From CAZMSD01 sp964568855 (GTDB lineage: Bacteria > CAIWAD01): a stretch of 64,000 nucleotides of DNA. Under the pieces are notes generated by a model. That model was not told where the DNA came from. It saw only the letters and a program-made list of their open reading frames with translations, and did no database searches. Numbering within the stretch: position 1 is the stretch's first letter; each line of letters opens with the position of its first letter. The stretch lies in NCBI GenBank assembly GCA_964568855.1, contig CAZMSD010000016.1:1-64000 (forward strand). Reading direction: 5' to 3'. Positions 8,234 through 18,093 of this stretch are shown piece by piece. The position numbers and the translations under genes were made by a program.

Positions 8234-11200
8234 GTCACACCTCCCTTCTTGTGCACCTCACAGAGGAAGGCCTTGAACTCCGGAATCATCGTATTGGCGT
8301 CTCCAACATGCGGTGTGAGCACGTTGGCACATCCTCCCTTGGCAATGCCTTCCCAGCCGAAGTGCCAGACGACGCCGACCTGGTGAATGGTCTTCCCGTT
8401 CGTGTTGAAGGGTTTGAAGCGGGGCGTGACCAGGGCGTAGGCGTCCATCTTGCCTCGGGCGGTTTCCACCACGACGCGATCACCGTTGCTGATGTTCTTG
8501 CTTTCAGCCAGTTCCCTGCTCATCTCCACGAATACGTCCGGAACAAGTTCGGCCAGCCAGGGCAGGTTGCGTGTCATGGCGCCGGCCTGCCAGTGTTCGC
8601 TCACCCGGTAGGTAGTTCCGACGATCGGGAACTTCTTGCGATCGCCCACCGGGTTCATCTCGGGCTTGTCCACATTCCAGAGTTTGATGGCCGGATTGAG
8701 CTGCTGACTGGACATCAAATTGTCCACCGGACTTTCCAGCGGTTCATAGTGCTCGGGAATCGGGCCGTCCTTCAGGTTGGCCGCCCACAGCCAGGCGTGG
8801 CCGTCCGGCTTCATGATGAAGGGATGTCGCGCGTTGGGCGGCCATCCTCCATCAGGCACGTCGCCTTCCCAGCCGCCCTTGCCGTCCTTGAGGCTCGGGT
8901 TCCAGCGTATCACGTATTTTTTCGGGTTCCAGGGACGACCTTCGAGGTCCACCGAAGCGCGGTTGTAGATGATGCGGCGGTTCACCGGCCAGCACCAGGA
9001 CCATTCCGGGTAGAGGCCGATACCGTTCTTGGCGTCCTTGCCGGAACGGCGGGCCATCTTGTTGTCCTTCTTGTTGGGACCCGTGTAGCTGTTGCAATAC
9101 AGCCAGTTGCCCGAGCAAGTGCTGCCGTCGTCCTGGAGCCAGGCGAAAGAGGGTACCTGGTCCCCCTTCTTGAACTGCTTGTTCTTGACCTTGGCGGACT
9201 TCATGAAGTAACCGTTGATTTCCTTGGCCACCACGTGGACGTCGGGTTCGTGATGCAGCTCGATTCCCGGACCGTTGCCATACTCCCAGAAGAGCTTGGT
9301 GATCGGTTCGGGAAAAACGCCGCCCGTCTTGTACTCGGCTCGCAGAGACTTGTACATGGCGTCAAGGATCCACAGGTCGGACTGCGACTCGCCCACCGGC
9401 TCTACTGCCTTGTAACGCCACTGTGCCCAGCGGCCGGAGTTCGTGATACTGCCTTCCTTTTCCACGGAAGAGCAGGCGGGCAGCAGGAAAACCTCGGTCT
9501 TGTTATTGGCCGGGTCGACACCCGGGCGCTTCCAGAAGGTGGAGGTTTCCGTCTGCCAGAGATCCACGGCCACCATCCAGTCCAGCTTATCAAGGGCTGC
9601 GTGTTCCTTGTTCGAGTTGGGACCGCCCACCGCGGGATTCTGTCCGAAGAGAATCAGGCCCTTGATCTGGCCGCTGTGCATGGCCTCGAAGAGCGAGATA
9701 TGCGAGTAATTGCCACTCCGCTTGGGCAGATAGTCGTAGGCGAAGTCGTTGGATTTGGTCGCGTTTCCCCCGTACCAGGCCTTCATCAGGGAAACAATGT
9801 ACTTCGGTGTGTTCCCCCACCAGTTCGCGGACTTGGGATCGTTGGTCTTGGGCGTGTAGTGCTTGATGTAATCCGCCAGTGACTGGTCGCCCTTGGTCGG
9901 CGACTTGAGGTAACCCGGGATGATGTGGAAGAGCAGGCACATGTCCGTCGAGCCCTGCACGTTGGATTCTCCGCGCAGGGCATTCACGCCTCCGCCCGCC
10001 ATGCCGATGTTGCCCATCAGCAATTGGAGCATCGCATAGGTGCGGATATTCTGCGTACCGTGCGTGTGCTGAGTCGTGCCCATGGCGTAGAGCCAGGTGC
10101 CCACGCGATCCGGGGCGTGGGTGGAGACATAGGCCTTGCAGATCTTGAGATAGGTGTCGCGGGGGGAGGCCGTGATCTTGCAGACCGTGTCGACGTCGTA
10201 GCGTTTGAAGTGCTTCTTCATCAACTGGTAGACGCAGCGCGGATGCTGCAGGCTCAGGTCCTGCCGCGGATTACTGTTGCCGTCCAGCTCGTAGGCCCAC
10301 TTGGACTTGTCGTATTTCCGGTTCTTCGGATCATAACCGGCGAACAGTCCGTCGTTGAAACTAAAACTCTTCTTGATGATGAAGGAAGCGTTCGTGTAGT
10401 GCTTGACGTAGTCCCGCTGGATCTTATCATTTTCGAGGGCGTAGTTGATGATGCCCCCGACGAAGGCGATGTCCGTTCCGCTGCGGAGCTGGCAATAGGT
10501 ATCCGCGAACGAGGAAGTGCGGGTGAAGCGCGGATCGACGCTGAGGATCGTCGCGCCTTTATCCTTGGCTTTCATCAACCACCGCGCGGCGATGGGATGG
10601 TTCTCCGCAACGTTGGATCCCATTACCATTACCACGTCGGCATGCTTCATGTCGATCCAGTGGTTGGTCATGGCGCCGCGACCGAAAGTAGCCGCCAAAC
10701 TGGCGACAGTGGAGCTGTGTCATATTCGAGCCTGGTGTTCGAGGTAGGTCACCCCCATGGCGCGAGCCAGTTTGGAGTACAGGTAACACTCCTCGTTGTC
10801 CAGGGCCGCGCCGCCGAGGCAGGCGAGGCCGTCGGTCCGATTGACCGTTTTGTTGCCTTCCTTGCGGATGAAAGAAGCGTCGCGCGTCTTCTTGATCCGC
10901 TTGGCAATCTCCTTGAGCGCCCAGTCCCAGGACTTCTCTTCCCATTGGTCACTGCCTGCAGCCCGGTACTTGACCTTCTGCAGTCGCCGGTCGTTGACGG
11001 CCACCTGGTAGAGCGACATGCCCTTGGAACACAGGGCTCCCTCGTTGATCGGGTGATCCGGATCGCCTTCGATGTTCACTACCTGCCCGTCACGCGTGGA
11101 GACAATCAGGCCGCAACCGACCGCGCAGTACGGACAGATGGTCGTGCTCTCCTGGGTCTGCGCCGTTTTGAAGGGAGCCCTGCGGGCGGCCATTGCCTTC

Positions 11201-11286
11201 TTCGGCGTAGCACCCAGCATCGAAACGGCCGTTCCGAGTGCGCTGGCGCCGGCTGTACCCAGGAAGCTGCGTCTGGTAATGTCCAT
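8230..11286 (-). CDS. fdnG: Formate dehydrogenase catalytic subunit, selenocysteine-containing
   Basis: 1018 aa when the in-frame TGA at 10722-10720 (codon 189) is read as selenocysteine. A conventional reading splits it into 8230-10698 and 10720-11286, which is wrong. The context R-I-Sec-H-S-S-T-V-A followed by TFGRGAMTNHW is the active-site signature of FdnG/FdhA enzymes. The N-terminus has a Tat signal (TRRSFLG), so export is folded and the enzyme periplasmic. A [4Fe-4S] motif CPYCAVGC...CSKG lies about residues 49-90, followed by the bis-MGD binding region; the molybdopterin-dinucleotide-binding domain is C-terminal (about 880-1010). The enzyme oxidises formate to CO2 with a Mo or W centre. 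The start has GGGAGA upstream. It is second in fdhE-fdnG-fdnH-nrfD. Confidence 0.95.
10685..10722 (-). promoter_or_regulatory. SECIS element of fdnG (TGA codon plus hairpin)
   Basis: Directly after the TGA the minus strand forms CGCC-AGTTT-GGCG (10705-10693), extended by one G-C and one G-U pair. The apical loop starts about 19 nt after the TGA and contains GU, as in bacterial SECIS elements recognised by SelB. It supports a Sec reading rather than a nonsense mutation. Confidence 0.75.
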
Positions 11287-11343
11287 TTTTCTCTCCCTGG
11301 CTGTTGAACAGGGACCCTGCCCGTAGGCGGATCCACTTCTTAT

Positions 11344-12221
11344 TTAGTCAGTTGTCGGTTCCAGTCCTTCGGTACGGGCGACCAGGGGCGATTCCCTGAT
11401 ATAACCCGCCTCCATCGCCAGCATGTCCAGCGCCGTGCTGCCCAGGTACACCGCGTCGAAGGGAAGTTCATCCACGCTCTGTGTCGAGCGGAATTCCTTC
11501 ATGTACCTCTTGCAGATCTCGCAGCACTGCGTACGGTAAGCGCTGGTCTTCTCTGGATGCAGCAGGTGGAGTTTCTGTTGATCCTCATTGTTGCAGTGCG
11601 CGCATTTCAGCCGGGGGAAATTCCACCAGGTCCCGCACTGCAGGCACCAGAGCGAGCGCTTGCCGTCCTCGTTGTCGTTGATGCAAGACATGGACGGCCA
11701 GTGTCCGCAGACCGGGCAGTAACCCGCGCTCCACGCCGAATGGTCGACGGTCTCGGCAAGCTTATGCGCGATCCATGAACGGAAGGGGCGCGCCAGGTAC
11801 ACGGCGAAGAAGACCAGCAGTTGCTCGGACAGCTCGTGCTTGCGACAGAGTTTCAGGATCTCGTTGCCCCGGTTTTCCAAGGACAGTTCAAGAAGCCTGA
11901 ATCCGCTGAACTGCTCTCCCTTCAGGACCTGCCTGATGTTTTCAAGTTCCTGCTTGTTCTGGGGAAGATGCTCGCTGAACAGTGCGTGCAGTCTCTCTAC
12001 GGCCTGGACACAAGTACTGCTGTCGGCCCGCAGGGAACCGGGCATCAGGCAGATGCCGGCGTCCAGGCGCTCCCGAATGGCTTCGTCCGTGGGAAATTCC
12101 GGCTCTGGCAGGAAGGGACTTCCCGCCTGCNNNNNNNNNNGTAGCCCCGCAATGAATCGGAGAAGGCGCCGAGGGATTCGACTTCCGCCTTGATGTTTCC
12201 GTCTTGAGTTTGGTCCGTCAT
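11344..12221 (-). CDS. fdhE: Formate dehydrogenase maturation protein FdhE (interrupted by an assembly gap)
   Basis: The N-terminal 27 codons (12221-12141) and the C-terminal 262 (from 12130) lie in different frames on either side of ten N, so the gap has an arbitrary length; the E. coli protein is 309 aa. The C-terminal part shows the paired cysteine motifs of FdhE: CPVC, CLQC, CAHC and CEIC, which bind iron in a rubredoxin-like way. FdhE interacts with the catalytic subunits of respiratory formate dehydrogenases during maturation. It is the first gene of the operon, 57 bases before fdnG. The start is ATG with AGGGG close upstream. Confidence 0.85.
12131..12140. other. Assembly gap (10 N)
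   Basis: A run of ten N inside fdhE. The reading frame does not close across it, so the true number of missing bases is unknown. Confidence 1.
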
Positions 12222-12450
12222 GACCCCTGCTTTCTTGGTGGAAAAGTAATCGGCAGAGCGCCGATCCCACCCGGTCGGCTTCTGTTCCTGTTCGAACGCC
12301 CGCAGAGGATCTGGTACTGTCGGGCTTGTACGGATGCAACGGGACTTTCGATTGATTCGTGCAGTGTTGTGTGACGCTGGAAATTGAGAGAACACGGCGG
12401 TCGAGGTCCGACGGAGTCCGGAGGGCCCGTCGCATCGACATTCATTTGTC

Positions 12451-12479
12451 AAATTACCAACAGCCTTGAGTGCTGTCAA
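12451..12479 (-). promoter_or_regulatory. Candidate sigma70 promoter of the fdhE-fdnGH operon
   Basis: On the minus strand a perfect TTGACA (12479-12474), exactly 17 bases, then TAATTT (12456-12451), about 230 bases before the fdhE start. A TATAAT on the plus strand (12493-12498) may be the -10 of a divergent valS promoter, but no -35 at a normal distance is clear. Confidence 0.5.
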
Positions 12480-12823
12480 GTGAGATCATTTTTATAATGT
12501 CGCCCCGAATGAATGCCGGTTCGCCACTAATGTCATTGGATTCGGGCATCCCGTATGAGTGCTCCTGTTACCGATCGAGTGGAATTCGGTCCCGATCCAT
12601 CCTTTCATAGGCTGTGGAAGCGGACGAGGCGGGATCAGCGGGTCCGGCGCGTCGCCGGCGGTTTTTCACGGCCCGTACTCTCCTTTGCACCAGCGCGGCC
12701 GAGGCCCTATCTTTGCTGGTTCTTTTATTTTGACGCTGATGGACCCGCCGCGAAGCCGCGGCCGGCGCCGTCCGCAGTGACCCATGGCGACCTGGGGGCG
12801 AGATCCCCGGTCCGCAGGAGAGC
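12480..12823 (+). other. valS leader region, no protein gene
   Basis: Between the two divergent operons. It holds the possible TATAAT at 12493 and an attenuator-like hairpin at 12644-12666. The open frames on both strands here have no family features. I see no convincing T-box specifier or antiterminator. Confidence 0.4.
12644..12666 (+). terminator. Terminator-like hairpin (possible attenuator) in the valS leader
   Basis: CCGGCG-CGT-CGCCGG (12644-12658) followed by CGG and five T (12662-12666), 158 bases before valS. A terminator inside the leader of an aminoacyl-tRNA synthetase suggests attenuation, but the competing structure was not found. Confidence 0.4.
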
Positions 12824-15520
12824 ATGATGCCCCGCACGGAACTGACCCGAACCTACGAACCCAGCCAGGTTGAACATCGCTGGTACGCCTGGTGGGAGGA
12901 CAGCGGCTGCTTCCACATCGATCCGGAGGGCGGCCGCCCGGCCTTCACCATCAACATGCCGCCCCCCAACGTAACCGGCCAGTTGCACATGGGGCACGGC
13001 CTGCAGGACACGGTCCAGGACGCCTTCATCCGGTACAAGCGGATGAAGGGCTTTGACGCCCACTGGCAGGCCGGCAAGGACCACGCGGGCATCGCCACCC
13101 AGAACGTGGTGGAGAAGGTGCTGGCCGAGGAAGGCCGCAGCCGCCACGACCTGGGCCGGGAAGGATTTCTGGAACGCGCCTGGGACTGGAAGCGGAAGTT
13201 CGGCGGAATCATCACCGAGCAGAAACGGAAACTCGGAGACTCGGCCGACTGGCGTCACGAGATCTTCACCATGGATCCCGGGCCCTCGAAGGCCGTGCGC
13301 GAGGTCTTCGTGCGCCTGCACGAGAAGGGCCTGATCTACCAGGGCGACTACATCGTCAACTGGTGTCCGCGCTGCCACACGGCCATCTCCGACGAGGAAG
13401 TGGATCACGAGGACCAGAGCAGCAAGTTGTGGTACATCGCCTATCCCGTGGAAGGGGAGCACGGCGAGGCCACGGACGAGAAGGTCGTGGTGGCCACCAC
13501 CCGGCCGGAGACCATGCTGGGCGACGTGGCGGTGGCGATCCATCCCGGCGACGAGCGCTACCGGCACCTGCTGGGCAGGCGCATCGTCCTGCCGCTCCTC
13601 GGGCGCCGGCTGGCGGTGATCGAGGACGACTTCGTCGACCCGCAATTCGGCACCGGCTGCGTGAAAGTAACGCCGGCGCACGATCCCAACGACTACGAGA
13701 TGGGGCTGCGGCACGACCTCGCGCCCGTCACCGTGCTCGACATCGACGGGCGGATGAACCGGAACGCCGGGCCCTACGAGGGACAGGACCGCTACGAGTG
13801 CCGCGAGGCCGTGCTGCGGGACCTCGAAGAGCAGGGTCTGCTCGAGAAGATCGAGGAGCACCGGCACGCGGTGGGCCAGTGCCACCGCTGTGATACAACG
13901 ATCGAGCCCTACCTCTCGCGGCAGTGGTTCGTGAAGATGAGACCGCTGGCGGATGCCGCGCTGGAGGCGGTGGCCCGGGGGCGGATCCGTTTCCACCCCG
14001 AACGCTGGGTCAACGTCTTCAACCGCTGGCTGGAGGGCATCCGCGACTGGTGCATCAGCCGCCAGCTCTGGTGGGGTCACCGCATCCCCGTCTTTTACTG
14101 CGACGCCTGCGGGAAGATGATGGTCACCCGCGAGGACCCCGAGCGCTGCTCGGACTGCGGAAGCGCGCCGCTCCGCCAGGACGAGGACGTGCTGGATACC
14201 TGGTTCTCGAGCTGGCTCTGGCCCTTCACCACGCTGGGCTGGCCGGACACGGAGAACCCGCTGTACCGCAGGTACTACCCCACGGACCTGATGGTCACCG
14301 GCTACGACATCATCTTTTTCTGGGTCAGCCGGATGGTCATGGCCGGCCTGGAATTCACCGGCGAGGCGCCTTTCCGCGATGTCTACATGACCGGTCTGAT
14401 CAAGGACGAACTCGGTCGCAAGATGTCCAAGAGCCTCGACAACGGCATCGACCCGCTGGAGATGGTCGAGACCTACGGCGCCGACGCCGTGCGCTACAGC
14501 ATGGTGGCGCTGAACACCGAGGGCCAGGACATCAGGCTCAGCGAGCAGAAGTTTGAAATGGGCCGCAACTTCGCCAACAAGGTCTGGCAGGCCTTCCGCT
14601 TCCTGCACATGCAGGACTGGAGCGTGCTGGGCGTGGAGTACGACCTTTCCGAGCCCTGCCCGGGCGAGCTCGCGGACGAGTGGATCATCTCGCGGCTGCA
14701 CAGTACAATCCGCCGGGTGGACGAGAATTTCGACCGCTTTCGCCCCGACGGCGGCCTGGCGGCGATCTACGAATTCATCTGGGGCGAGTACTGCGACTGG
14801 TACGTGGAATTGATCAAGCCCCGCTTGTACGACAAGGAACACCCGGAGCGCCGGCGGACCGCACTGGCCAACGCGCTGCACGTCTTCGTTCGCGCGATGC
14901 AGCTGCTGCACCCCTACATGCCCTTCATCACCGAGGAGATCTGGTCCCACGTCCGCGAGGGCCTGTCCGAACTGGAAGCCTCCGCGCCCTGGGGCGAGGC
15001 GATGATCCGGCATGATTTCCCGGCCGTGGACGAAAGCCGCATCGTGCCCGTGGTGGACGACGAGTTCAGACTGGTGCAGAACGTGGTGACGGCGCTGCGC
15101 AACATCCGCGCTGAGCAGGGGATTCCGCCGAAGCGCAGCATCAACACCGTGATACACGGCGACGAGGAGAAGGTGCGGGTCCTCGATCCCGTGCTGGACT
15201 ACGCAAGGTCCCTCGCCCTGGTGGAAGACGTGCAGCTGGGCGGCGAACGGCCCAGACCCGCCGCGGCCAGCGTGGTGGACGGCCTGGACGTGATGGTGCC
15301 CCTGGCCGGGCTGATCGATCTTGAGGCCGAGCGCCGGCGCCTGCGGAAGGAGATCGACCGCTTGAGTGGGCGGCGCAGGGGCCTGGAGGCGAAACTGGCC
15401 AACGAGGGCTTCATCAACCGCGCCCCTGAAGACGTGGTGGCCCGGGAAAGAGAGAAGCTCTCTGCCGCGGAGCTGGCGCTCGAGAAGCTCGAACGGAACC
15501 TCGGGCTGCTCGAGGAATAG
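12824..15520 (+). CDS. valS: Valyl-tRNA synthetase
   Basis: 898 aa, a normal length. Class I signatures: HMGH (HIGH motif, about residue 55) and KMSKS (about residue 532). The editing domain region (TTRPETMLGD, about 225-235), zinc-type cysteines CPRC, CDAC and CSDC, a Val-specific DTWFSSWLWPF, the anticodon-binding domain and the C-terminal coiled-coil arm (LEAERRRLRKEIDRLSGRR on) are all in order. It charges tRNA-Val in the cytoplasm. GCAGGAG lies before the start. A 956-codon frame on the other strand is a high-GC shadow. Confidence 0.97.
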   Translation: MMPRTELTRTYEPSQVEHRWYAWWEDSGCFHIDPEGGRPAFTINMPPPNVTGQLHMGHGLQDTVQDAFIRYKRMKGFDAHWQAGKDHAGIATQNVVEKVLAEEGRSRHDLGREGFLERAWDWKRKFGGIITEQKRKLGDSADWRHEIFTMDPGPSKAVREVFVRLHEKGLIYQGDYIVNWCPRCHTAISDEEVDHEDQSSKLWYIAYPVEGEHGEATDEKVVVATTRPETMLGDVAVAIHPGDERYRHLLGRRIVLPLLGRRLAVIEDDFVDPQFGTGCVKVTPAHDPNDYEMGLRHDLAPVTVLDIDGRMNRNAGPYEGQDRYECREAVLRDLEEQGLLEKIEEHRHAVGQCHRCDTTIEPYLSRQWFVKMRPLADAALEAVARGRIRFHPERWVNVFNRWLEGIRDWCISRQLWWGHRIPVFYCDACGKMMVTREDPERCSDCGSAPLRQDEDVLDTWFSSWLWPFTTLGWPDTENPLYRRYYPTDLMVTGYDIIFFWVSRMVMAGLEFTGEAPFRDVYMTGLIKDELGRKMSKSLDNGIDPLEMVETYGADAVRYSMVALNTEGQDIRLSEQKFEMGRNFANKVWQAFRFLHMQDWSVLGVEYDLSEPCPGELADEWIISRLHSTIRRVDENFDRFRPDGGLAAIYEFIWGEYCDWYVELIKPRLYDKEHPERRRTALANALHVFVRAMQLLHPYMPFITEEIWSHVREGLSELEASAPWGEAMIRHDFPAVDESRIVPVVDDEFRLVQNVVTALRNIRAEQGIPPKRSINTVIHGDEEKVRVLDPVLDYARSLALVEDVQLGGERPRPAAASVVDGLDVMVPLAGLIDLEAERRRLRKEIDRLSGRRRGLEAKLANEGFINRAPEDVVAREREKLSAAELALEKLERNLGLLEE

Positions 15521-15617
15521 GGACGCGAACCTTCCGCTGTCCCTCGCATCGCCGGGAAGCCGCCGGGAACACTCCCGGACGGATCCGCGTTTCACCGGGG
15601 AGCTATGGCGATACCCC

Positions 15618-16223
15618 GTGACACAAAAACGAAATATTCCGCCCGCGTCCGGGGCTTCGCGTCGATTAGCGAGCCCGCTGCTTCAGCGGGCGCTCCGCGC
15701 GGGCTGGTCGGCGCTCCTGATGGCCGGGGCCGTTTTCGTTTCCTGTGATACGGGTACCGGCCACGGCGTGAAACCGGGAGCCGCGGAAACGGTCGCATCG
15801 GCGACAACGGAGGATGAGAGGATGAGCACCGGGAAACGAAGCGAAGAAGAGTGGCGTTCCCGCCTGACGCCCGAACAGTTCCGGGTGACCCGCATGTGCG
15901 GAACCGAGGCTCCGGGAAGCGGCGAGTATTACAGGCACCGGGAGAAGGGCGCCTACGCCTGCGTCTGCTGCGGAGCCGAACTCTTCGATTCGACGGCCAA
16001 GTACGATTCGGGATCCGGCTGGCCCAGCTTCTACGAGCCGATCGCGACCGAGGACCTGAGCGAGCGCGAAGACCGCAGCCTGGGCCGTCTGCGCACCGAG
16101 ATCACCTGCTCCAATTGTGGAGCACACCTGGGCCACGTATTCGAGGACGGCCCGCAACCCACGGGCCTGCGCTACTGCATCAACTCGGCCTCCCTCGATT
16201 TCAAGCCCGACGAAACCCGTTGA
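15618..16223 (+). CDS. msrB: Peptide-methionine (R)-S-oxide reductase, probable lipoprotein form
   Basis: 201 aa from GTG 15618. Residues 1-41 look like a lipoprotein signal: Arg-rich start, hydrophobic stretch and lipobox VFVSC before DTGTG. The MsrB domain follows from about residue 70 with both zinc CxxC pairs (CVCC, CSNC), the GSGWPSFY motif and the catalytic RYCINSASL. It reduces methionine-R-sulfoxide; a lipid anchor would put it in the envelope to repair secreted proteins. An in-frame ATG at 15822 has a better ribosome site (GGAGG, eight bases) and would give a cytoplasmic 133-aa enzyme. Either or both starts may be used. Confidence 0.85.
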   Translation: MTQKRNIPPASGASRRLASPLLQRALRAGWSALLMAGAVFVSCDTGTGHGVKPGAAETVASATTEDERMSTGKRSEEEWRSRLTPEQFRVTRMCGTEAPGSGEYYRHREKGAYACVCCGAELFDSTAKYDSGSGWPSFYEPIATEDLSEREDRSLGRLRTEITCSNCGAHLGHVFEDGPQPTGLRYCINSASLDFKPDETR

Positions 16224-16255
16224 ATTTCCGGCTCTTTCAAGCAATGGAGGGCGGC

Positions 16256-17587
16256 ATGCGAATCATGTATCACAAAGCCATCCTGCTGCTGGCGATCGTG
16301 CTGCCGGCGCAGCTTCCCGCGGCATCCTCGATCACCGTGTACAGCGACGGCTTCGGCCTGGTGACCGAAACCCGCCGGATGGAGTTCGAGCGCGGGGTGC
16401 AGGAGATGCTCTTCGACGGAGTCAGCCAGCAGATCGAGCCATCCTCGGTGCTCTTCGGCTGCGAAGGCGTGCGCATGCTCGAGCAGAACTACGAGTACGA
16501 CCTGGTGGACGCGCGCGCCCTGATGCGCCGCTACCTGGGCCGCGAACTGGACGTGGTGCTCGAGGAGGGCGAAGTCCTGCGCGGGCGCCTCTTGTCCGCG
16601 GAAAACGAGATGGTCCTCGACACCGGCGAGGGCATCGTCAGCCTCAAGCCCGCCGGGCTGCGCTCGGTGCGCTACCCCGAGCTTCCCGAGGGATTGCGCC
16701 TGAAGCCGGCCCTGCGCTGGCTGCTCGACGCGGGGCGTTCCGGCGGGCGCGAAATCTCCATCAGCTATGTAACGAAGGGCATGGGCTGGCAGGCTGAATA
16801 CGTCTGCCTGCTGAACGAAGAGGACACGGCCATGGAGCTGGCCGCCTGGGTCCAGCTCAGCAACCGCACGGGAATCACCTGGAAGGACGCGGGGCTGCAG
16901 CTCGTGGCCGGCGAGCTGCACCGGGCGCCCGAGCCCTCAAGGCGCTACAAGCGCGGCATGCCGGAAATGGCGCTGGCGGCGGACGGAGCGGGCTTCGAGG
17001 AAGAGGGCTTCTTCGAGTATCACCTGTACACGCTGGGGCGGCCGGTGGAGCTGAAGGACCAGCAGGACAAGCAGGTGGCGCTCTTCGATCCGGTCCAGGT
17101 GGCCCTGGAAAAGCTCTACGTCTACGAATCCAACCGCGGCAGCCGGGGCGTGCAGGTGCGTTTGGAATTCGTCAACAGCGAGGGCCGCGGGCCGGACAAG
17201 CCCCTGCCGGCGGGCAAGTTCAGGCTGTACAAGCTGGATTCGGGCCAGCGGCGCCAGCTGATCGGCGAGGACCGCATCGAGCACACCCCGGTAGACGAGA
17301 AGGTCGAGCTGAACGTGGGGCAGGCTTTCGACCTGGTGGTGGAACGCACGGTGATCGACGAGCGGCGCAGCGGCAAGACCCGCGACCTCGAAGTCGAGTA
17401 CAAGGTCAGAAACCGCAAGCAGGATCAAGCCGCGCGGATCCAGGTCCGCGAGCACGTCTGGGGCGACTGGCGGGTGCTGCACTGCGATCTGCCCTGGGAG
17501 AAACTGGACGCCCGGCGGATCGAGATTCCGGTGGAACTCGAGGCCGGCAGTGAGCGGAGCTTCAGCTTGCGCCTGCGCACTCAGTGA
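16256..17587 (+). CDS. DUF4139-type secreted protein (hypothetical)
   Basis: 443 aa. ATG 16256 with GGAGGG upstream; a longer open frame upstream overlaps msrB out of frame. Signal peptide in residues 1-24. The body has the layout of DUF4139 proteins: an N-terminal 'ITVYSDGFGLVTETRR' strand set, VSQQIEPSSV, and the central RSGGREISISYVTKGMGWQAEY motif, followed by beta-rich sequence and LEVEYKVRN near the end. The family is widespread, with no established biochemical role. It is 32 bases after msrB and may be cotranscribed. Confidence 0.75.
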   Translation: MRIMYHKAILLLAIVLPAQLPAASSITVYSDGFGLVTETRRMEFERGVQEMLFDGVSQQIEPSSVLFGCEGVRMLEQNYEYDLVDARALMRRYLGRELDVVLEEGEVLRGRLLSAENEMVLDTGEGIVSLKPAGLRSVRYPELPEGLRLKPALRWLLDAGRSGGREISISYVTKGMGWQAEYVCLLNEEDTAMELAAWVQLSNRTGITWKDAGLQLVAGELHRAPEPSRRYKRGMPEMALAADGAGFEEEGFFEYHLYTLGRPVELKDQQDKQVALFDPVQVALEKLYVYESNRGSRGVQVRLEFVNSEGRGPDKPLPAGKFRLYKLDSGQRRQLIGEDRIEHTPVDEKVELNVGQAFDLVVERTVIDERRSGKTRDLEVEYKVRNRKQDQAARIQVREHVWGDWRVLHCDLPWEKLDARRIEIPVELEAGSERSFSLRLRTQ

Positions 17588-17691
17588 GATACCGCAGCGC
17601 TTCCGCGCATGCTTCGAATTGATTCGGTTGGGCAGACAGAATCGGTCCGGGTGCGAAGGCCGAACCGTCATTCAGCCGTGTGATCAGGCAC

Positions 17692-17865
17692 TCAAACCAG
17701 TTCCCTGGCTACCTGCCGGGTATTGGAGCTGCGGACCAGGGAACCGCGGCGAGAGTAGTACTCGGCGTTCTTCAGCACCTGTTCCAGCAACGTTCCCACC
17801 TCGCTCCTGATCTGCATGATCCGTCTGATTCCGAGAATTCGGATGAAGTCTTCTTCGTAACCCAT
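17692..17865 (-). CDS. Small protein, 57 aa (hypothetical, novel)
   Basis: ATG 17865-17863 to TGA 17694-17692 on the minus strand, in the 506-base gap between the DUF4139 gene and recG. The product begins MGYEEDFIRILGIRRIMQIR, continues with a helical SEVGTLLEQVLKNAEYY and ends QVARELV. The balance of charged and hydrophobic residues looks like real protein, unlike the Arg/Pro-rich shadow frames around it. A GGGG lies four bases before the ATG and an in-frame TGA immediately before. No family recognised. Confidence 0.35.
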   Translation of the reverse strand: MGYEEDFIRILGIRRIMQIRSEVGTLLEQVLKNAEYYSRRGSLVRSSNTRQVARELV

Positions 17866-17878
17866 TCAACCCCGCTGT

Positions 17879-17910
17879 CTCCGGTCTCGCCGGAGGATGT
17901 TTTGTTTTCT
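17879..17910 (+). terminator. Possible terminator between the DUF4139 gene and recG
   Basis: CTCCGG-TCTCG-CCGGAG (17879-17895) followed by GATGTTTTGTTTTCT on the plus strand. It lies about 290 bases past the DUF4139 stop. If the small minus-strand gene is real, the hairpin is just upstream of that gene. Confidence 0.4.
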
Positions 17911-18093
17911 GCGCGATAACCACCTTAAGAGAGGAACTGCCCGGCGACCCCCACCGCCGATGCAGCTTTGCGAATTGTACCGCAGCCTGGGGTGATTTGC
18001 AAGAGGAAAATCCACCAAGTGGCGAAAACTGCACGAACGGCGGCTCAGAATTCCGGGGAGTCCCCTCCTGGAAGGGCTCAAAGGGGGGAGAGC

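Noticed and set aside
8230..10698. fdnG as two genes or as a pseudogene with a nonsense codon
   Set aside because: The TGA is at the known selenocysteine position with a SECIS-like hairpin, and both halves are intact.
12541..12823. T-box riboswitch before valS
   Set aside because: A hairpin with a T run is present, but I could not find a credible T-box sequence or Val specifier loop.
12725..15595. A 956-codon open frame antisense to valS
   Set aside because: It mirrors valS codon by codon, is rich in His/Gly/Leu/Val without any domain, and is expected from high-GC third positions.
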